Below are positions 7,525 to 18,564 of a stretch of 64,000 nt of DNA, one piece after another. Origin of the DNA: an uncultured Aquimarina sp. (GTDB lineage Bacteria > Bacteroidota > Bacteroidia > Flavobacteriales > Flavobacteriaceae). The stretch covers positions 62,001-126,000 of the forward strand of contig CANLOW010000007.1 in the NCBI GenBank assembly GCA_947493035.1, written 5' to 3'. A program made the translations under genes and the position numbers. The notes below the pieces were generated by a model, which was not told the DNA's origin, searched no databases, and saw nothing but the letters and a program-made list of their open reading frames with translations. Numbering within the stretch: position 1 is the stretch's first letter; the number at the start of each line of letters is the position of its first letter.

Positions 7525-10500
7525 ATGGGAATTTTAGATTCTGTACTAAAAATGTTCGTGGGTAACAAGTCTGAAAAGGACGTAAAATCCATGCAACCTA
7601 CAATAATAAAAATAAAAGAAGCTGAAAAAGCTTTAACATCTATATCTAACGACGAATTAAGAGCAAAAACTATTGCTTTTAAAGAAAAATTAAGCGCTGC
7701 TCAAGTCGAGGTTAATAAAGAAATTGAAGACCTTAAAACTAAAGCAGAAGCTACAAATGACATCGATGCTCGTGAAGATATCTACAACGAGATTGATAAA
7801 CTTAAAGAAAAGTCATTAGAGATCACAGAAGCTACTTTAGAAGAAATTCTTCCTGAAGCTTTTGCTGTAGTTAAAGAAACAGCTCGTCGCTTTACAGAGA
7901 AAGATCAAATAATTGTTACTGCATCCGAATATGATCGTGAATTAGCTGGAGTAAAACCACATATTAACCTTGATGGTGATAATGCTGTTTGGGAAACAAC
8001 ATGGGATGCTGCCGGTACAGAAGTAAAATGGGCAATGATTCATTACGATGTACAGTTAATCGGAGGTATTGCACTACACAATGGTAATATTGCCGAAATG
8101 CAAACTGGAGAGGGTAAAACATTAGTAGGAACACTCCCTGTATATTTAAATGCATTGACTGGGCACGGTGTACATTTAGTAACAGTGAATGATTACCTAG
8201 CTCGCCGTGATAGCGAATGGATGGCTCCTATATTTCAATTCCATGGTTTGACAGTAGACTGTATTGACAATCATAGGCCAAATTCTGAAGCTCGTCGTAA
8301 TGCTTACAACTCTGATATCGTATACGGAACTAATAATGAGTTCGGATTCGATTATTTAAGAGATAACATGTCTCATTCTCCTGAAGATCTAGTACAACGC
8401 GAACATCACTATGCTATCGTCGATGAAGTAGATTCTGTATTGATTGATGATGCACGTACTCCCTTGATTATATCAGGACCTGTACCTAAAGGAGATGTTC
8501 ACGAATATAATGATTACAAACCTCGTATATCAGACCTTGTAAATCGTCAACAAAAATACTTGACAGGAGTATTAGCAGAAGCTAAAAAACTAATCAAAGA
8601 AGGAGATACTAAAGAAGGTGGTTTCAAATTACTACAAGCTTACAGAGGTATCCCTAAAAACAAAGCGTTAATTAAATTCTTAAGTGAAGAAGGAGTAAAA
8701 CAATTACTTCAAAAAACTGAGAATTACTATATGCAAGACAACAATCGCGAAATGCATCAAGTAGATGCTCACTTGTACTACGTGATTGAAGAAAAAAGTA
8801 ATCAAATAGATTTGACCGATAAGGGGGTCGAGCATATTTCTAAAGAAGAAGATGCTAATTTCTTTGTCCTTCCAGAAATGGGAACCGCTATTTCTCAAAT
8901 TGAGAACTTAGGATTAACTTCTGAAGAAGAAGCGGAAAAGAAAGAAGAACTATATCGTGATTTTAGCGTAAAAAGTGAACGTATCCACACCATTACTCAG
9001 CTATTAAAAGCGTATTCTTTATTTGAAAAAGATGTCGAATATGTAGTAATGGACAACAAAGTAAAAATTGTTGATGAGCAAACTGGTCGTATCATGGATG
9101 GACGACGTTTCTCTGATGGTCTTCACCAGGCTTTAGAAGCTAAAGAAAATGTAAAAATTGAAGATGCTACGCAAACATTTGCCACAGTAACACTTCAAAA
9201 TTACTTCCGTATGTACCACAAATTATCAGGAATGACGGGTACAGCCATTACGGAAGAAGGTGAATTCTTTGAAATTTACAAGTTGGATGTTATAGAAATC
9301 CCTACCAATAGACCTATAGCTCGTGATGACAGACAAGATTTAATCTACAAAACAAAGCGTGAAAAATACAATGCGGTCATTGATGATGTTGTAAAACTAT
9401 CACAAGCAGGACGCCCTGTATTAATAGGTACTACATCTGTAGAGATCTCAGAATTGTTAAGTCGTATGCTAAACATGCGAAAAATAAAACATAACGTCTT
9501 AAACGCAAAATTACACCAAAAAGAAGCTGATATTGTTGCCGAAGCCGGAAAGCCTGGGCAAGTAACCATTGCAACTAACATGGCTGGTCGTGGTACCGAT
9601 ATCAAATTATCTAAAGAAGTTTTAGATGCTGGAGGTTTGGCTATTGTTGGTACCGAGCGTCATGATTCACGTCGTGTAGACCGTCAGTTACGAGGTCGTG
9701 CTGGTCGTCAAGGTGATGTAGGTAGTTCGCAGTTTTATGTTTCTCTAGAGGATAATTTAATGCGTCTATTTGGCTCGGAACGAATAGCCAAATGGATGGA
9801 TAAAATGAATGTTGAAGATGGTGAGGTATTACAAGCGGGTATGCTTTCTAAATCTATCGAACGTGCTCAAAAGAAAGTAGAAGAAAACAATTTTGGTACA
9901 CGTAAGCATCTTTTAGAGTATGATGATATCATGAACTCTCAGCGTGAAGTGGTCTACAAACGTCGTCGCCATGCATTATACGGTGAGCGTTTAAAAGTGG
10001 ATATCGCTAATATGATTTATGATATCGCTGAAAACGTAGCCGAAAGTAATAGTATAAATCAGGATTTTAAGAATTTTGAATTCGAATTGATCCGTTATTT
10101 TTCTATGCCTAGCCCTGTTAACGAACAAGAATTTAGAGGCATGAATGCTACTAAATTAGCTGGAGAGGTATATAAAGCTGCATTAAAGCATTACGAACAT
10201 AAGACTACCGATATTGCAGGGGAAATATTTCGAGTAATCAAATCTGTAAAAGAAAATCCAAATACAAATTTCGAACGTATTGGTGTTCCTTTTTCTGATG
10301 GTCAAAAATCATTAAATGTCGGAACAGAACTTAAAAAAGCTTATGAAACCGAAGGAAAGCAAGTTGTTGCTGATTTCGAAAAAAGTATCGTATTAGCTTT
10401 AATTGATGACGCTTGGAAAACACACCTTCGTAAGATGGATGAATTGAAGCAAAGTGTTCGTTTGGCTGTACATGAACAAAAGGATCCTTTATTGATATAC

Positions 10501-10893
10501 AAATTTGAAGCTTTTGAATTATTCAAAAGCATGCTTACCGATTTAAGTAAAGAAGTAATTTCTTTCTTATTCAAAGCTGAATTACCTTCTCAAAATCCTA
10601 ATGTACAAGCTGAGCAAGAACGTCGTCGAGAAGTTACTAGCGAGCAAAAAGATGAAATTCAAAATCTAGATGAGCGTGCTGCTGAAACACGCGCTATGAA
10701 CCAGGCTCAACATCAACAACAGGCTGCTCCGCAACCAGTTGCTCCAGTAATAAATGAAGAACCTAAGATAGGACGTAATGATCGTGTCATTATTAAAAGT
10801 GTCACCAATGGAGAATCTCAAATTGTAAAATTCAAACAAGCGATTCCTTTATTACAAAAAGGATCTCATATTTTAGTTGGTCCTGCTGATTAA
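7525..10893 (+). CDS. secA: Preprotein translocase ATPase SecA
   Basis: 1122 residues, longer than the ~900 of E. coli SecA, as is usual in Bacteroidota; part of the excess is an insertion after the LIISGPV segment. Walker A is in AEMQTGEGKTLVGTLP and Walker B near HYAIVDEVDSVLIDDARTP; the second helicase half has TNMAGRGTDIKL and QLRGRAGRQGD. It drives proteins through SecYEG. The C-terminus lacks the cysteine-rich zinc motif of many SecA proteins and ends instead in a basic segment (KIGRNDRVIIKSVTNGE, then FKQAIPLLQKGSHILV). It is a single gene with its own terminator. Confidence 0.97.
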   Translation: MGILDSVLKMFVGNKSEKDVKSMQPTIIKIKEAEKALTSISNDELRAKTIAFKEKLSAAQVEVNKEIEDLKTKAEATNDIDAREDIYNEIDKLKEKSLEITEATLEEILPEAFAVVKETARRFTEKDQIIVTASEYDRELAGVKPHINLDGDNAVWETTWDAAGTEVKWAMIHYDVQLIGGIALHNGNIAEMQTGEGKTLVGTLPVYLNALTGHGVHLVTVNDYLARRDSEWMAPIFQFHGLTVDCIDNHRPNSEARRNAYNSDIVYGTNNEFGFDYLRDNMSHSPEDLVQREHHYAIVDEVDSVLIDDARTPLIISGPVPKGDVHEYNDYKPRISDLVNRQQKYLTGVLAEAKKLIKEGDTKEGGFKLLQAYRGIPKNKALIKFLSEEGVKQLLQKTENYYMQDNNREMHQVDAHLYYVIEEKSNQIDLTDKGVEHISKEEDANFFVLPEMGTAISQIENLGLTSEEEAEKKEELYRDFSVKSERIHTITQLLKAYSLFEKDVEYVVMDNKVKIVDEQTGRIMDGRRFSDGLHQALEAKENVKIEDATQTFATVTLQNYFRMYHKLSGMTGTAITEEGEFFEIYKLDVIEIPTNRPIARDDRQDLIYKTKREKYNAVIDDVVKLSQAGRPVLIGTTSVEISELLSRMLNMRKIKHNVLNAKLHQKEADIVAEAGKPGQVTIATNMAGRGTDIKLSKEVLDAGGLAIVGTERHDSRRVDRQLRGRAGRQGDVGSSQFYVSLEDNLMRLFGSERIAKWMDKMNVEDGEVLQAGMLSKSIERAQKKVEENNFGTRKHLLEYDDIMNSQREVVYKRRRHALYGERLKVDIANMIYDIAENVAESNSINQDFKNFEFELIRYFSMPSPVNEQEFRGMNATKLAGEVYKAALKHYEHKTTDIAGEIFRVIKSVKENPNTNFERIGVPFSDGQKSLNVGTELKKAYETEGKQVVADFEKSIVLALIDDAWKTHLRKMDELKQSVRLAVHEQKDPLLIYKFEAFELFKSMLTDLSKEVISFLFKAELPSQNPNVQAEQERRREVTSEQKDEIQNLDERAAETRAMNQAQHQQQAAPQPVAPVINEEPKIGRNDRVIIKSVTNGESQIVKFKQAIPLLQKGSHILVGPAD

Positions 10894-10917
10894 ATCAAAA
10901 AAGATTTCAAATACACC

Positions 10918-10952
10918 AAAAACCTCAACTTTTATTAGTCGAGGTTTTTTTT
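10918..10952 (+). terminator. secA terminator
   Basis: Stem AAAAACCTC (10918-10926) with GAGGTTTTT (10941-10949) and further T residues, 24 bp after the secA stop. Confidence 0.8.
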
Positions 10953-11040
10953 ATGTCTTACAAAAAGATTCGATATGATTTCCTTATAGTATAATCATAT
11001 CATTCAATCAATTTAACCAGTATCCAGCAGTCTTTTGCAA

Positions 11041-11048
11041 TAGTTTTG
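11041..11048 (+). promoter_or_regulatory. Possible -7 element of katG
   Basis: TAGTTTTG fits TAnnTTTG and lies 36 bp before the katG start. No TTG is found at the usual 19-bp spacing. Confidence 0.4.
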
Positions 11049-11072
11049 AATTATCAAAAAACAAACAATTAA

Positions 11073-13373
<2,301 letters not shown>

Positions 13374-13785
13374 GCTTATTCAAGTTACAACACTAAAAGA
13401 AATTCAATCCTCTCCATTAACTTGAAGGGGATTGTTTGTTTATATAGAATAACCAAAGAAACTACTGAGAGTAAACCTTAAAAAGCATTTCAAAGAAATA
13501 ACTCTCAAACCTCAAGACTAGTCCAAAATATTTTATCTTTTTTTACCACACCAAAAATAATTAAAAACACCATTTGTAACATTTCTAACTTTTAGGAGTA
13601 ATTAAAATATCAGTCTTTTAGACTTACACTTGAAAAGTATTGATTCTAAATCACAAATGACCTTATAAAAAAGACAAACTACTTCATTAAACCTTAAAAA
13701 ACTGTGAATGCCTTTGTTTATAAGGGATGAGAATATTAATATTGTTAAGACAAATTAAACGAATTACTAACCCCAATTTTCAACT
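13374..13785. other. Intergenic region without a gene
   Basis: 412 bp. Apart from the terminator at 13405-13437 I see only AT-rich sequence that must hold the promoter of the OmpA-like gene; no clear TAnnTTTG box and no ORF was found. Confidence 0.55.
13405..13437 (+). terminator. katG terminator
   Basis: CAATCCTC (13405-13412) pairs with GGGGATTG (13427-13434) with one G-U pair, followed by TTTG. Confidence 0.6.
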
Positions 13786-14652
13786 ATGAAAAAAATCATA
13801 TTGATGGCTGCTACCTTAGCGGCGGTTTTAACTTCTTGTGCTTCAAAAAAAGAATTGACTGCATTACAAGAAAAACAGAAAAAAACAAAAGAATTATTAG
13901 ACAGTGCTACACTAAAGCTTAATGTTTGTGAAGAGCAAAAAAATTCTAGCTCGAATGAAATCGGTTTATTGAGAGAAAAGATAAACTTATTAAAGAATTC
14001 TAATGCTGCATTACAAAACAACGTAAACAACTTAGCAACACTTTCTACAAAAGAAGCTCAAAACTTAGAGCGTTCTTTAGAGAGCATTAAAGAAAAAGAT
14101 GTTCAAATTAGTTCTTTACGCGACGCTATAACTAAAAAGGATTCGGTAACACTTGCTTTAGTAACAAGTCTAAAAGGAGCTTTAGGAAATTTAAATGATG
14201 AAGATATTGAAGTAAATGTTGAGAAAGGAGTTGTATTCATCTCTATCTCTGACAAATTGTTATTCAACAGTGGAAGTTACAACGTATCTAGTAAGGCTAA
14301 AACTGTTTTAGGAAAAGTAGCTACTGTAGTAAACAACAAACCTGAAATTGAATTTTTAGTGGAAGGACATACTGACAATGTTCCTTATAAAAAAGGTGTT
14401 CTTTTAGATAACTGGGATTTATCTGTGAAGCGTGCAACTGCTGTAGTTCGTGTATTGCAAAATGAATTTAAAGTAAACCCTTCTCGTATGACTGCGGCAG
14501 GAAGAAGCCATTATGTTCCTTTAACATCTAATGATACTAGAGCGAACAAAGCGGCTAACCGTAGAACTCGTATCGTAGTATTACCTAAGTTAGATCAATT
14601 CTATAATATGATTGACGAAGGAATGGAAAAAGCAAAGGCTAATTCTAAATAA
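13786..14652 (+). CDS. OmpA-family peptidoglycan-binding lipoprotein
   Basis: 288 residues. Lipoprotein signal with lipobox LTSC (C18); a charged coiled coil from about 20 to 125; and a C-terminal OmpA domain (from about 140) with LLFNSGSYNVSSKAKTVL, the EGHTDNVPYKKG motif and NRRTRIVVLPK. The OmpA domain would bind peptidoglycan while the lipid anchors it in the outer membrane, helping to hold the envelope together. The layout (lipid, coiled coil, OmpA) resembles Pal/MotB-like proteins of Bacteroidota. Alone between two terminators. Confidence 0.88.
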   Translation: MKKIILMAATLAAVLTSCASKKELTALQEKQKKTKELLDSATLKLNVCEEQKNSSSNEIGLLREKINLLKNSNAALQNNVNNLATLSTKEAQNLERSLESIKEKDVQISSLRDAITKKDSVTLALVTSLKGALGNLNDEDIEVNVEKGVVFISISDKLLFNSGSYNVSSKAKTVLGKVATVVNNKPEIEFLVEGHTDNVPYKKGVLLDNWDLSVKRATAVVRVLQNEFKVNPSRMTAAGRSHYVPLTSNDTRANKAANRRTRIVVLPKLDQFYNMIDEGMEKAKANSK

Positions 14653-14681
14653 TTATTTCCCTCTTCAAACTAGTAAGTATA

Positions 14682-14718
14682 AAAAAAGGTCGTAATTCTA
14701 AGAATTACGACCTTTTTT
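14682..14718. terminator. Bidirectional terminator between the OmpA-like gene and mdh
   Basis: A near-perfect palindrome with AAAAAAGGTCGTAATTCT on the left and its complement on the right around a one-base centre. A- and T-runs at its ends can serve both convergent genes. Confidence 0.85.
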
Positions 14719-14734
14719 ATGCTTCAATTATTTT

Positions 14735-15661
14735 TTACAATTCTAACAATCCGTTAGTCTTACGTACACCTTCAGCACTTTCTACCAACTTAGCTTTTTC
14801 AGCCTCATCTAATTCAATTTCTACGATTTTCTCGATACCATTCTTTCCTAAAAGAACTGGTACACCTATAGAGATATCTTCCATTCCGTACTCTCCTTCT
14901 AATAAAGCAGAACATGGGAACATTTTCTTTTGATCACAAACAATTGCTTGTACCATACTAGATACTGCTGCACCCGGTGCATACCAAGCAGAAGTCCCTA
15001 ACAAACCTGTTAATGTTGCTCCACCTACTTTAGTATCAGCAGCTACTTTCTCTAAACGTTCCTCTGTTAAAAACTCAGAAGCTTTAACACTGTTTCTAGT
15101 AGCTAAACGTGTCAATGGCAACATTCCTTTATCAGAGTGCCCTCCTATAACCATTCCGTCAATATCTGAAATTGGAGCTTCTAAAGCTTCAGCCAAACGA
15201 TACTTGAAACGAGCACTATCTAAAGCACCTCCCATACCGATGATACGGTTTTTAGGAAGATCAGTTGTTTTATGTACTAAGTAAGTCATTGTATCCATTG
15301 GGTTACTTACTACAATGATAATTACGTTTGGAGAATGTTTGATTAAGTTTTCCGAAACTTGTTTTACGATACCTGCATTAATTCCAATTAACTCTTCACG
15401 AGTCATCCCTGGCTTTCTTGGAATACCAGAAGTAATTACAGCTACTTCAGAACCAGCAGTTTTTGCATAATCATTTGTACTTCCTACAATTTGAGTATCA
15501 AAATTTAACAAAGACGCAGTTTGCATTAAATCCATCGCTTTTCCTTCAGCATATCCTTCTTTAATATCAAGGATTACTACTTCAGAAGCAAAATTTTTAA
15601 TAGCAATATATTCTGCACAACTGGCACCTACAGCTCCAGCACCAACAACAGTTACTTTCAT
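14735..15661 (-). CDS. mdh: Malate dehydrogenase
   Basis: 308 residues of the LDH-like malate dehydrogenase type. The NAD-binding loop VVGAGAVGASCAEYIA is at the N-terminus; substrate arginines are in GIPRKPGMTREEL; the NPMDTMTYLVHK region and the catalytic histidine in VIGGHSDKGMLPLTR follow. It interconverts malate and oxaloacetate in the citric acid cycle. Single gene, converging on the OmpA-like gene with a shared terminator. Confidence 0.96.
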   Translation of the reverse strand: MKVTVVGAGAVGASCAEYIAIKNFASEVVILDIKEGYAEGKAMDLMQTASLLNFDTQIVGSTNDYAKTAGSEVAVITSGIPRKPGMTREELIGINAGIVKQVSENLIKHSPNVIIIVVSNPMDTMTYLVHKTTDLPKNRIIGMGGALDSARFKYRLAEALEAPISDIDGMVIGGHSDKGMLPLTRLATRNSVKASEFLTEERLEKVAADTKVGGATLTGLLGTSAWYAPGAAVSSMVQAIVCDQKKMFPCSALLEGEYGMEDISIGVPVLLGKNGIEKIVEIELDEAEKAKLVESAEGVRKTNGLLEL

Positions 15662-15846
15662 TATTTAATGTTTTAGGATTAAAAATACTGCGTAAAAATA
15701 CAAACTATCAAAGGTTTTCGTAGTTAATAAAATGAAAATAAAAACTCATATATCTTATTAATATAATAATTTAAGCTCCGTATTTATCCGAGAACAATAA
15801 TCCTCCATTATTTCAAGTACTAAATGAGCATAAGTTCGTTAGACAA

Positions 15847-16521
15847 CTACTTGTAAGTCTTCTCATTTATCAATTTTCCGTTCTCATAATACTTCCACGT
15901 CCCTACCTTTTTATCATTTTTATAGTTTCCTTCAATGATAAGATTTCCCTTTCCTGAATAAAATTTATTGATTCCTTCTAGAACTCCGTTTTGATATGTA
16001 AATTCTTTAATAAGTATATCTTTAACAGAATAAACTAATTGCTTCCCTTCCTTTTTTCCTTCGACATATTCTGTTGTTTCAGCCACATGACCGTTATCAT
16101 AAAAAGTAGTCTGTTTGCCATTTAATTTATCTTCCTTATAGTTTTCTTCAGTCAGCACTTTAGAACTATTTTTATGATAATGTAACCAAGTACCTTCTCT
16201 CTTTCTATTTACCAACCTTCCTTTACTAATTACATTACCTGCTTGAGAATAGTATACTAAATCAGCTACTCTACCTTTATTTGAAAATGTTTTAATAGCT
16301 GTCGGTTGGCTACTAAATCCTCTTTTGTAGAATTTAAATTTCCCTACTTCTACTCCGTGATCAAACCTTCCCGTGTAGCGTATTTGTTCGGTCCCTTCGA
16401 ATTTCTTCTCCCACAAACCGTGTCGCGTACCATCATCATGGTATTGGTTAATTTGAGCAAAACCCACAAGATTAAACAAAATAAAACAAATGCAAATTAA
16501 AAAATGTTTAACAAAATACAT
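15847..16521 (-). CDS. Secreted MORN/YwqK-type repeat protein
   Basis: 224 residues: a signal peptide (about 1-22) then repeated hairpins of the MORN/YwqK type, such as GLWEKKFEGTEQIRYTGRFD, GTWLHYHKNSSKVLTEENYK, GKQTTFYDNGHVAETTEY and GTWKYYENGKLINEKTYK. Such repeats are common in exported Bacteroidota proteins, sometimes annotated as antitoxin components after YwqK, without proven toxin partners. No toxin gene is adjacent. It is divergent from the fasciclin lipoprotein, with 55 bp between the starts. Confidence 0.8.
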   Translation of the reverse strand: MYFVKHFLICICFILFNLVGFAQINQYHDDGTRHGLWEKKFEGTEQIRYTGRFDHGVEVGKFKFYKRGFSSQPTAIKTFSNKGRVADLVYYSQAGNVISKGRLVNRKREGTWLHYHKNSSKVLTEENYKEDKLNGKQTTFYDNGHVAETTEYVEGKKEGKQLVYSVKDILIKEFTYQNGVLEGINKFYSGKGNLIIEGNYKNDKKVGTWKYYENGKLINEKTYK

Positions 16522-16576
16522 AAAAGAATAAACAATATTTAAACGTTAATTAGATGAACAATAAAAATAATAAATC

Positions 16577-17587
16577 ATGAAACTTCTAACAAAATTCTTA
16601 CCAATTGCTTTATGCACAAGTTTATTTATCTCTTGCTCTGATGATGACAATAATGATAACGCAGATCCTGGCACAACTATTACAAACTTTGTAAAAACAA
16701 ATGAAAACTACAGTTTATTAGCTGCTGCACTAAAAGCCACTGGACTGGATACTGTATTGAATGATACTAGTACCCAATATACAGTATTTGCACCCAACAA
16801 TGGTGCGCTCAGTGCTTTTTTGACTGCCAACGGCTTTCCCAATGGACTTGCTGATATTGACACTGACGAAGAAGTAGATTTAGTTAGAAACATATTATTG
16901 AATCATGTAATTTCTGGATCCGAATTGAAAGCAAATGCCGTTACTGCAAGTGCCCCTGGATATGTCAAAAACGCCGCTGCAGGTCCAACTGACTTTACAG
17001 GAGATGCTACAAATCTTTCTACATACTATGCTGTTGACGGTAATGATGTTGTTATTAACGGTGGAGTAACTGTAACTACCCCAGATGCTTTTGATGCCAA
17101 TAACGGAATCATTCATGCTATAGAAGAAGTAATTGCATTACCAACAATTGTTACATTCGCAACCGCTGACCCTAACTTTTCTACTTTAGTAAAGGCTTTA
17201 ACTAAATTAACTCCTGAGACAGATTTCGCGGGTATTCTTAGCAGAACTATTGACACAAATAGTGATGGTTTAAACCCTTCATTTACGGTGTTCGCTCCCA
17301 ACGATGATGCATTTGCTAAACTTGATGCAATTCCAGCAGAAGGACCATTAACTAATGTATTATTACATCATGTCATCAAAGAAGCTAATGTTGTATCAGG
17401 CGATTTATCAGATGATTTAACAGCAACTACATTAAATGGTGACATCACAATTAATCTACCTGGAAATGATAACAATCCCGCTAAAATTACTTCTGGTAAT
17501 GGTACCGCTGATATAGATATTTTAGCTGTAGATATACAGGCTTCAAATGGTGTTATCCACGTTATTGAAAGTGTTTTGCTACCATAA
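16577..17587 (+). CDS. Fasciclin (FAS1) domain lipoprotein
   Basis: 336 residues. Lipobox LFISC (C20) followed by an acidic stretch (SDDDNNDN), a feature linked in Bacteroidota to export of lipoproteins to the cell surface. Two FAS1 domains follow, about 38-180 and 187-336; each has the typical TVFAPNNGALSAFL or TVFAPNDDAFAKL block and the HAIEEV or HVIESV end. FAS1 proteins usually mediate adhesion, sometimes to sugars. Monocistronic with a strong terminator. Confidence 0.9.
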   Translation: MKLLTKFLPIALCTSLFISCSDDDNNDNADPGTTITNFVKTNENYSLLAAALKATGLDTVLNDTSTQYTVFAPNNGALSAFLTANGFPNGLADIDTDEEVDLVRNILLNHVISGSELKANAVTASAPGYVKNAAAGPTDFTGDATNLSTYYAVDGNDVVINGGVTVTTPDAFDANNGIIHAIEEVIALPTIVTFATADPNFSTLVKALTKLTPETDFAGILSRTIDTNSDGLNPSFTVFAPNDDAFAKLDAIPAEGPLTNVLLHHVIKEANVVSGDLSDDLTATTLNGDITINLPGNDNNPAKITSGNGTADIDILAVDIQASNGVIHVIESVLLP

Positions 17588-17620
17588 ACACCCCTAGACT
17601 CTTTAGAGTTTCTATTATCC

Positions 17621-17658
17621 AAATTACCCTTCGATTTCTTTAAATCGAAGGGTAATTT
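17621..17658. terminator. Bidirectional terminator, fasciclin gene / unknown lipoprotein
   Basis: Perfect 17-bp stem (left arm AAATTACCCTTCGATTT) with a 4-nt CTTT loop between convergent genes. Confidence 0.85.
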
Positions 17659-17688
17659 ATTAATTTCTCAATCAATACTCATTGTATT

Positions 17689-18456
17689 TTAAAACACCCT
17701 TATATTTCTTGCTCTAAAATCAAAAATTGGGACATCATTAGCAGCAGGCTTAAAAACATCTGTTGAATCTTTTTTCAATACTCCTATAAAGTTCACTTTC
17801 AAATTATCTTTTCTTAAATTAAAAGGTAATTGTTCATCAAAATAAAAAACAGTGTCTTTATTATTTGGAATACCAATTAAAAACTTACTAAAACCTCTTG
17901 TTTCTATTATTCCCTTTATGACTCCATTTACGTTAATTAATACATTTTCATTGAAAGCCAACTGCTTATCATCATCTATTTCAAACACATCATTATACGC
18001 TCTTAACAACCTTAGAGCATCTTTCAAAACTTGTGGCTCGTTTCCATATTCAAAAGTAACTTTATAATCAACATTAGCACCTTTAACTTCTAGCCATTCG
18101 GCTCCTCCATCTGCACAGTCAGGGCAACCAATAGTAGATTTCAAGGAAATAAAATCATTAATATCTATACTTTTAATTAATACCTCCCAATAATTTATAT
18201 CAATATTACTTTTCCTATTTATCGTTTTAGATTCTACTTCATTTGTATTCGCTTCAAATTGAATATTCGTATTACGAACTTCTATTTCTCTATTACAAAA
18301 TCCAACACAAAACCCGAAAGAATTTCCATATTTAACGGATTGAATATTCGACATTTCCATTTCCGGTACTAATTCCTTATCGTTAGTTGAGTCATCTACT
18401 ATATCACAAGAAACAACAAGAGAGATTATTAGCAATAATAGCATTCCTTTTTTCAT
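17689..18456 (-). CDS. Unknown lipoprotein with paired cysteine motifs
   Basis: 255 residues. Lipobox VVSC (C17). The first half has two cysteine pairs, C50/C54 in SFGFCVGFCNRE and C111/C114 in TIGCPDCADGGAEWLEV, likely disulfides in the periplasm. The second half (about 160-255), from FNENVLINVNGVIKGIIE through LKVNFIGVLKKDSTDVFK, looks like a separate beta domain. I recall the CPDCADGGAEW block from other Bacteroidota proteins of unknown function but can assign no role. Convergent with the fasciclin gene. Confidence 0.7.
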   Translation of the reverse strand: MKKGMLLLLIISLVVSCDIVDDSTNDKELVPEMEMSNIQSVKYGNSFGFCVGFCNREIEVRNTNIQFEANTNEVESKTINRKSNIDINYWEVLIKSIDINDFISLKSTIGCPDCADGGAEWLEVKGANVDYKVTFEYGNEPQVLKDALRLLRAYNDVFEIDDDKQLAFNENVLINVNGVIKGIIETRGFSKFLIGIPNNKDTVFYFDEQLPFNLRKDNLKVNFIGVLKKDSTDVFKPAANDVPIFDFRARNIRVF

Positions 18457-18507
18457 ATCATATTTATTTAAAGATGTGAAAAATCAAAAAAGGTTGCGTA
18501 AAAAATA

Positions 18508-18531
18508 ACCCCCGAACAAAATTGTTCGAGG
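18508..18531 (-). terminator. pyrG-yidC operon terminator
   Basis: CGAACAA and TTGTTCG pair around AA, extended by CCC/GGG after one mismatch. An A-rich flank gives a U-run on the minus strand, 33 bp past the yidC stop. Confidence 0.7.
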
Positions 18532-18564
18532 GCTATACTATCTATTATAAGAATATGTTCCTTC

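Noticed and set aside
15847..16521. YwqK-type protein as part of a toxin-antitoxin pair
   Set aside because: No toxin-like gene lies beside it, and it carries a signal peptide.
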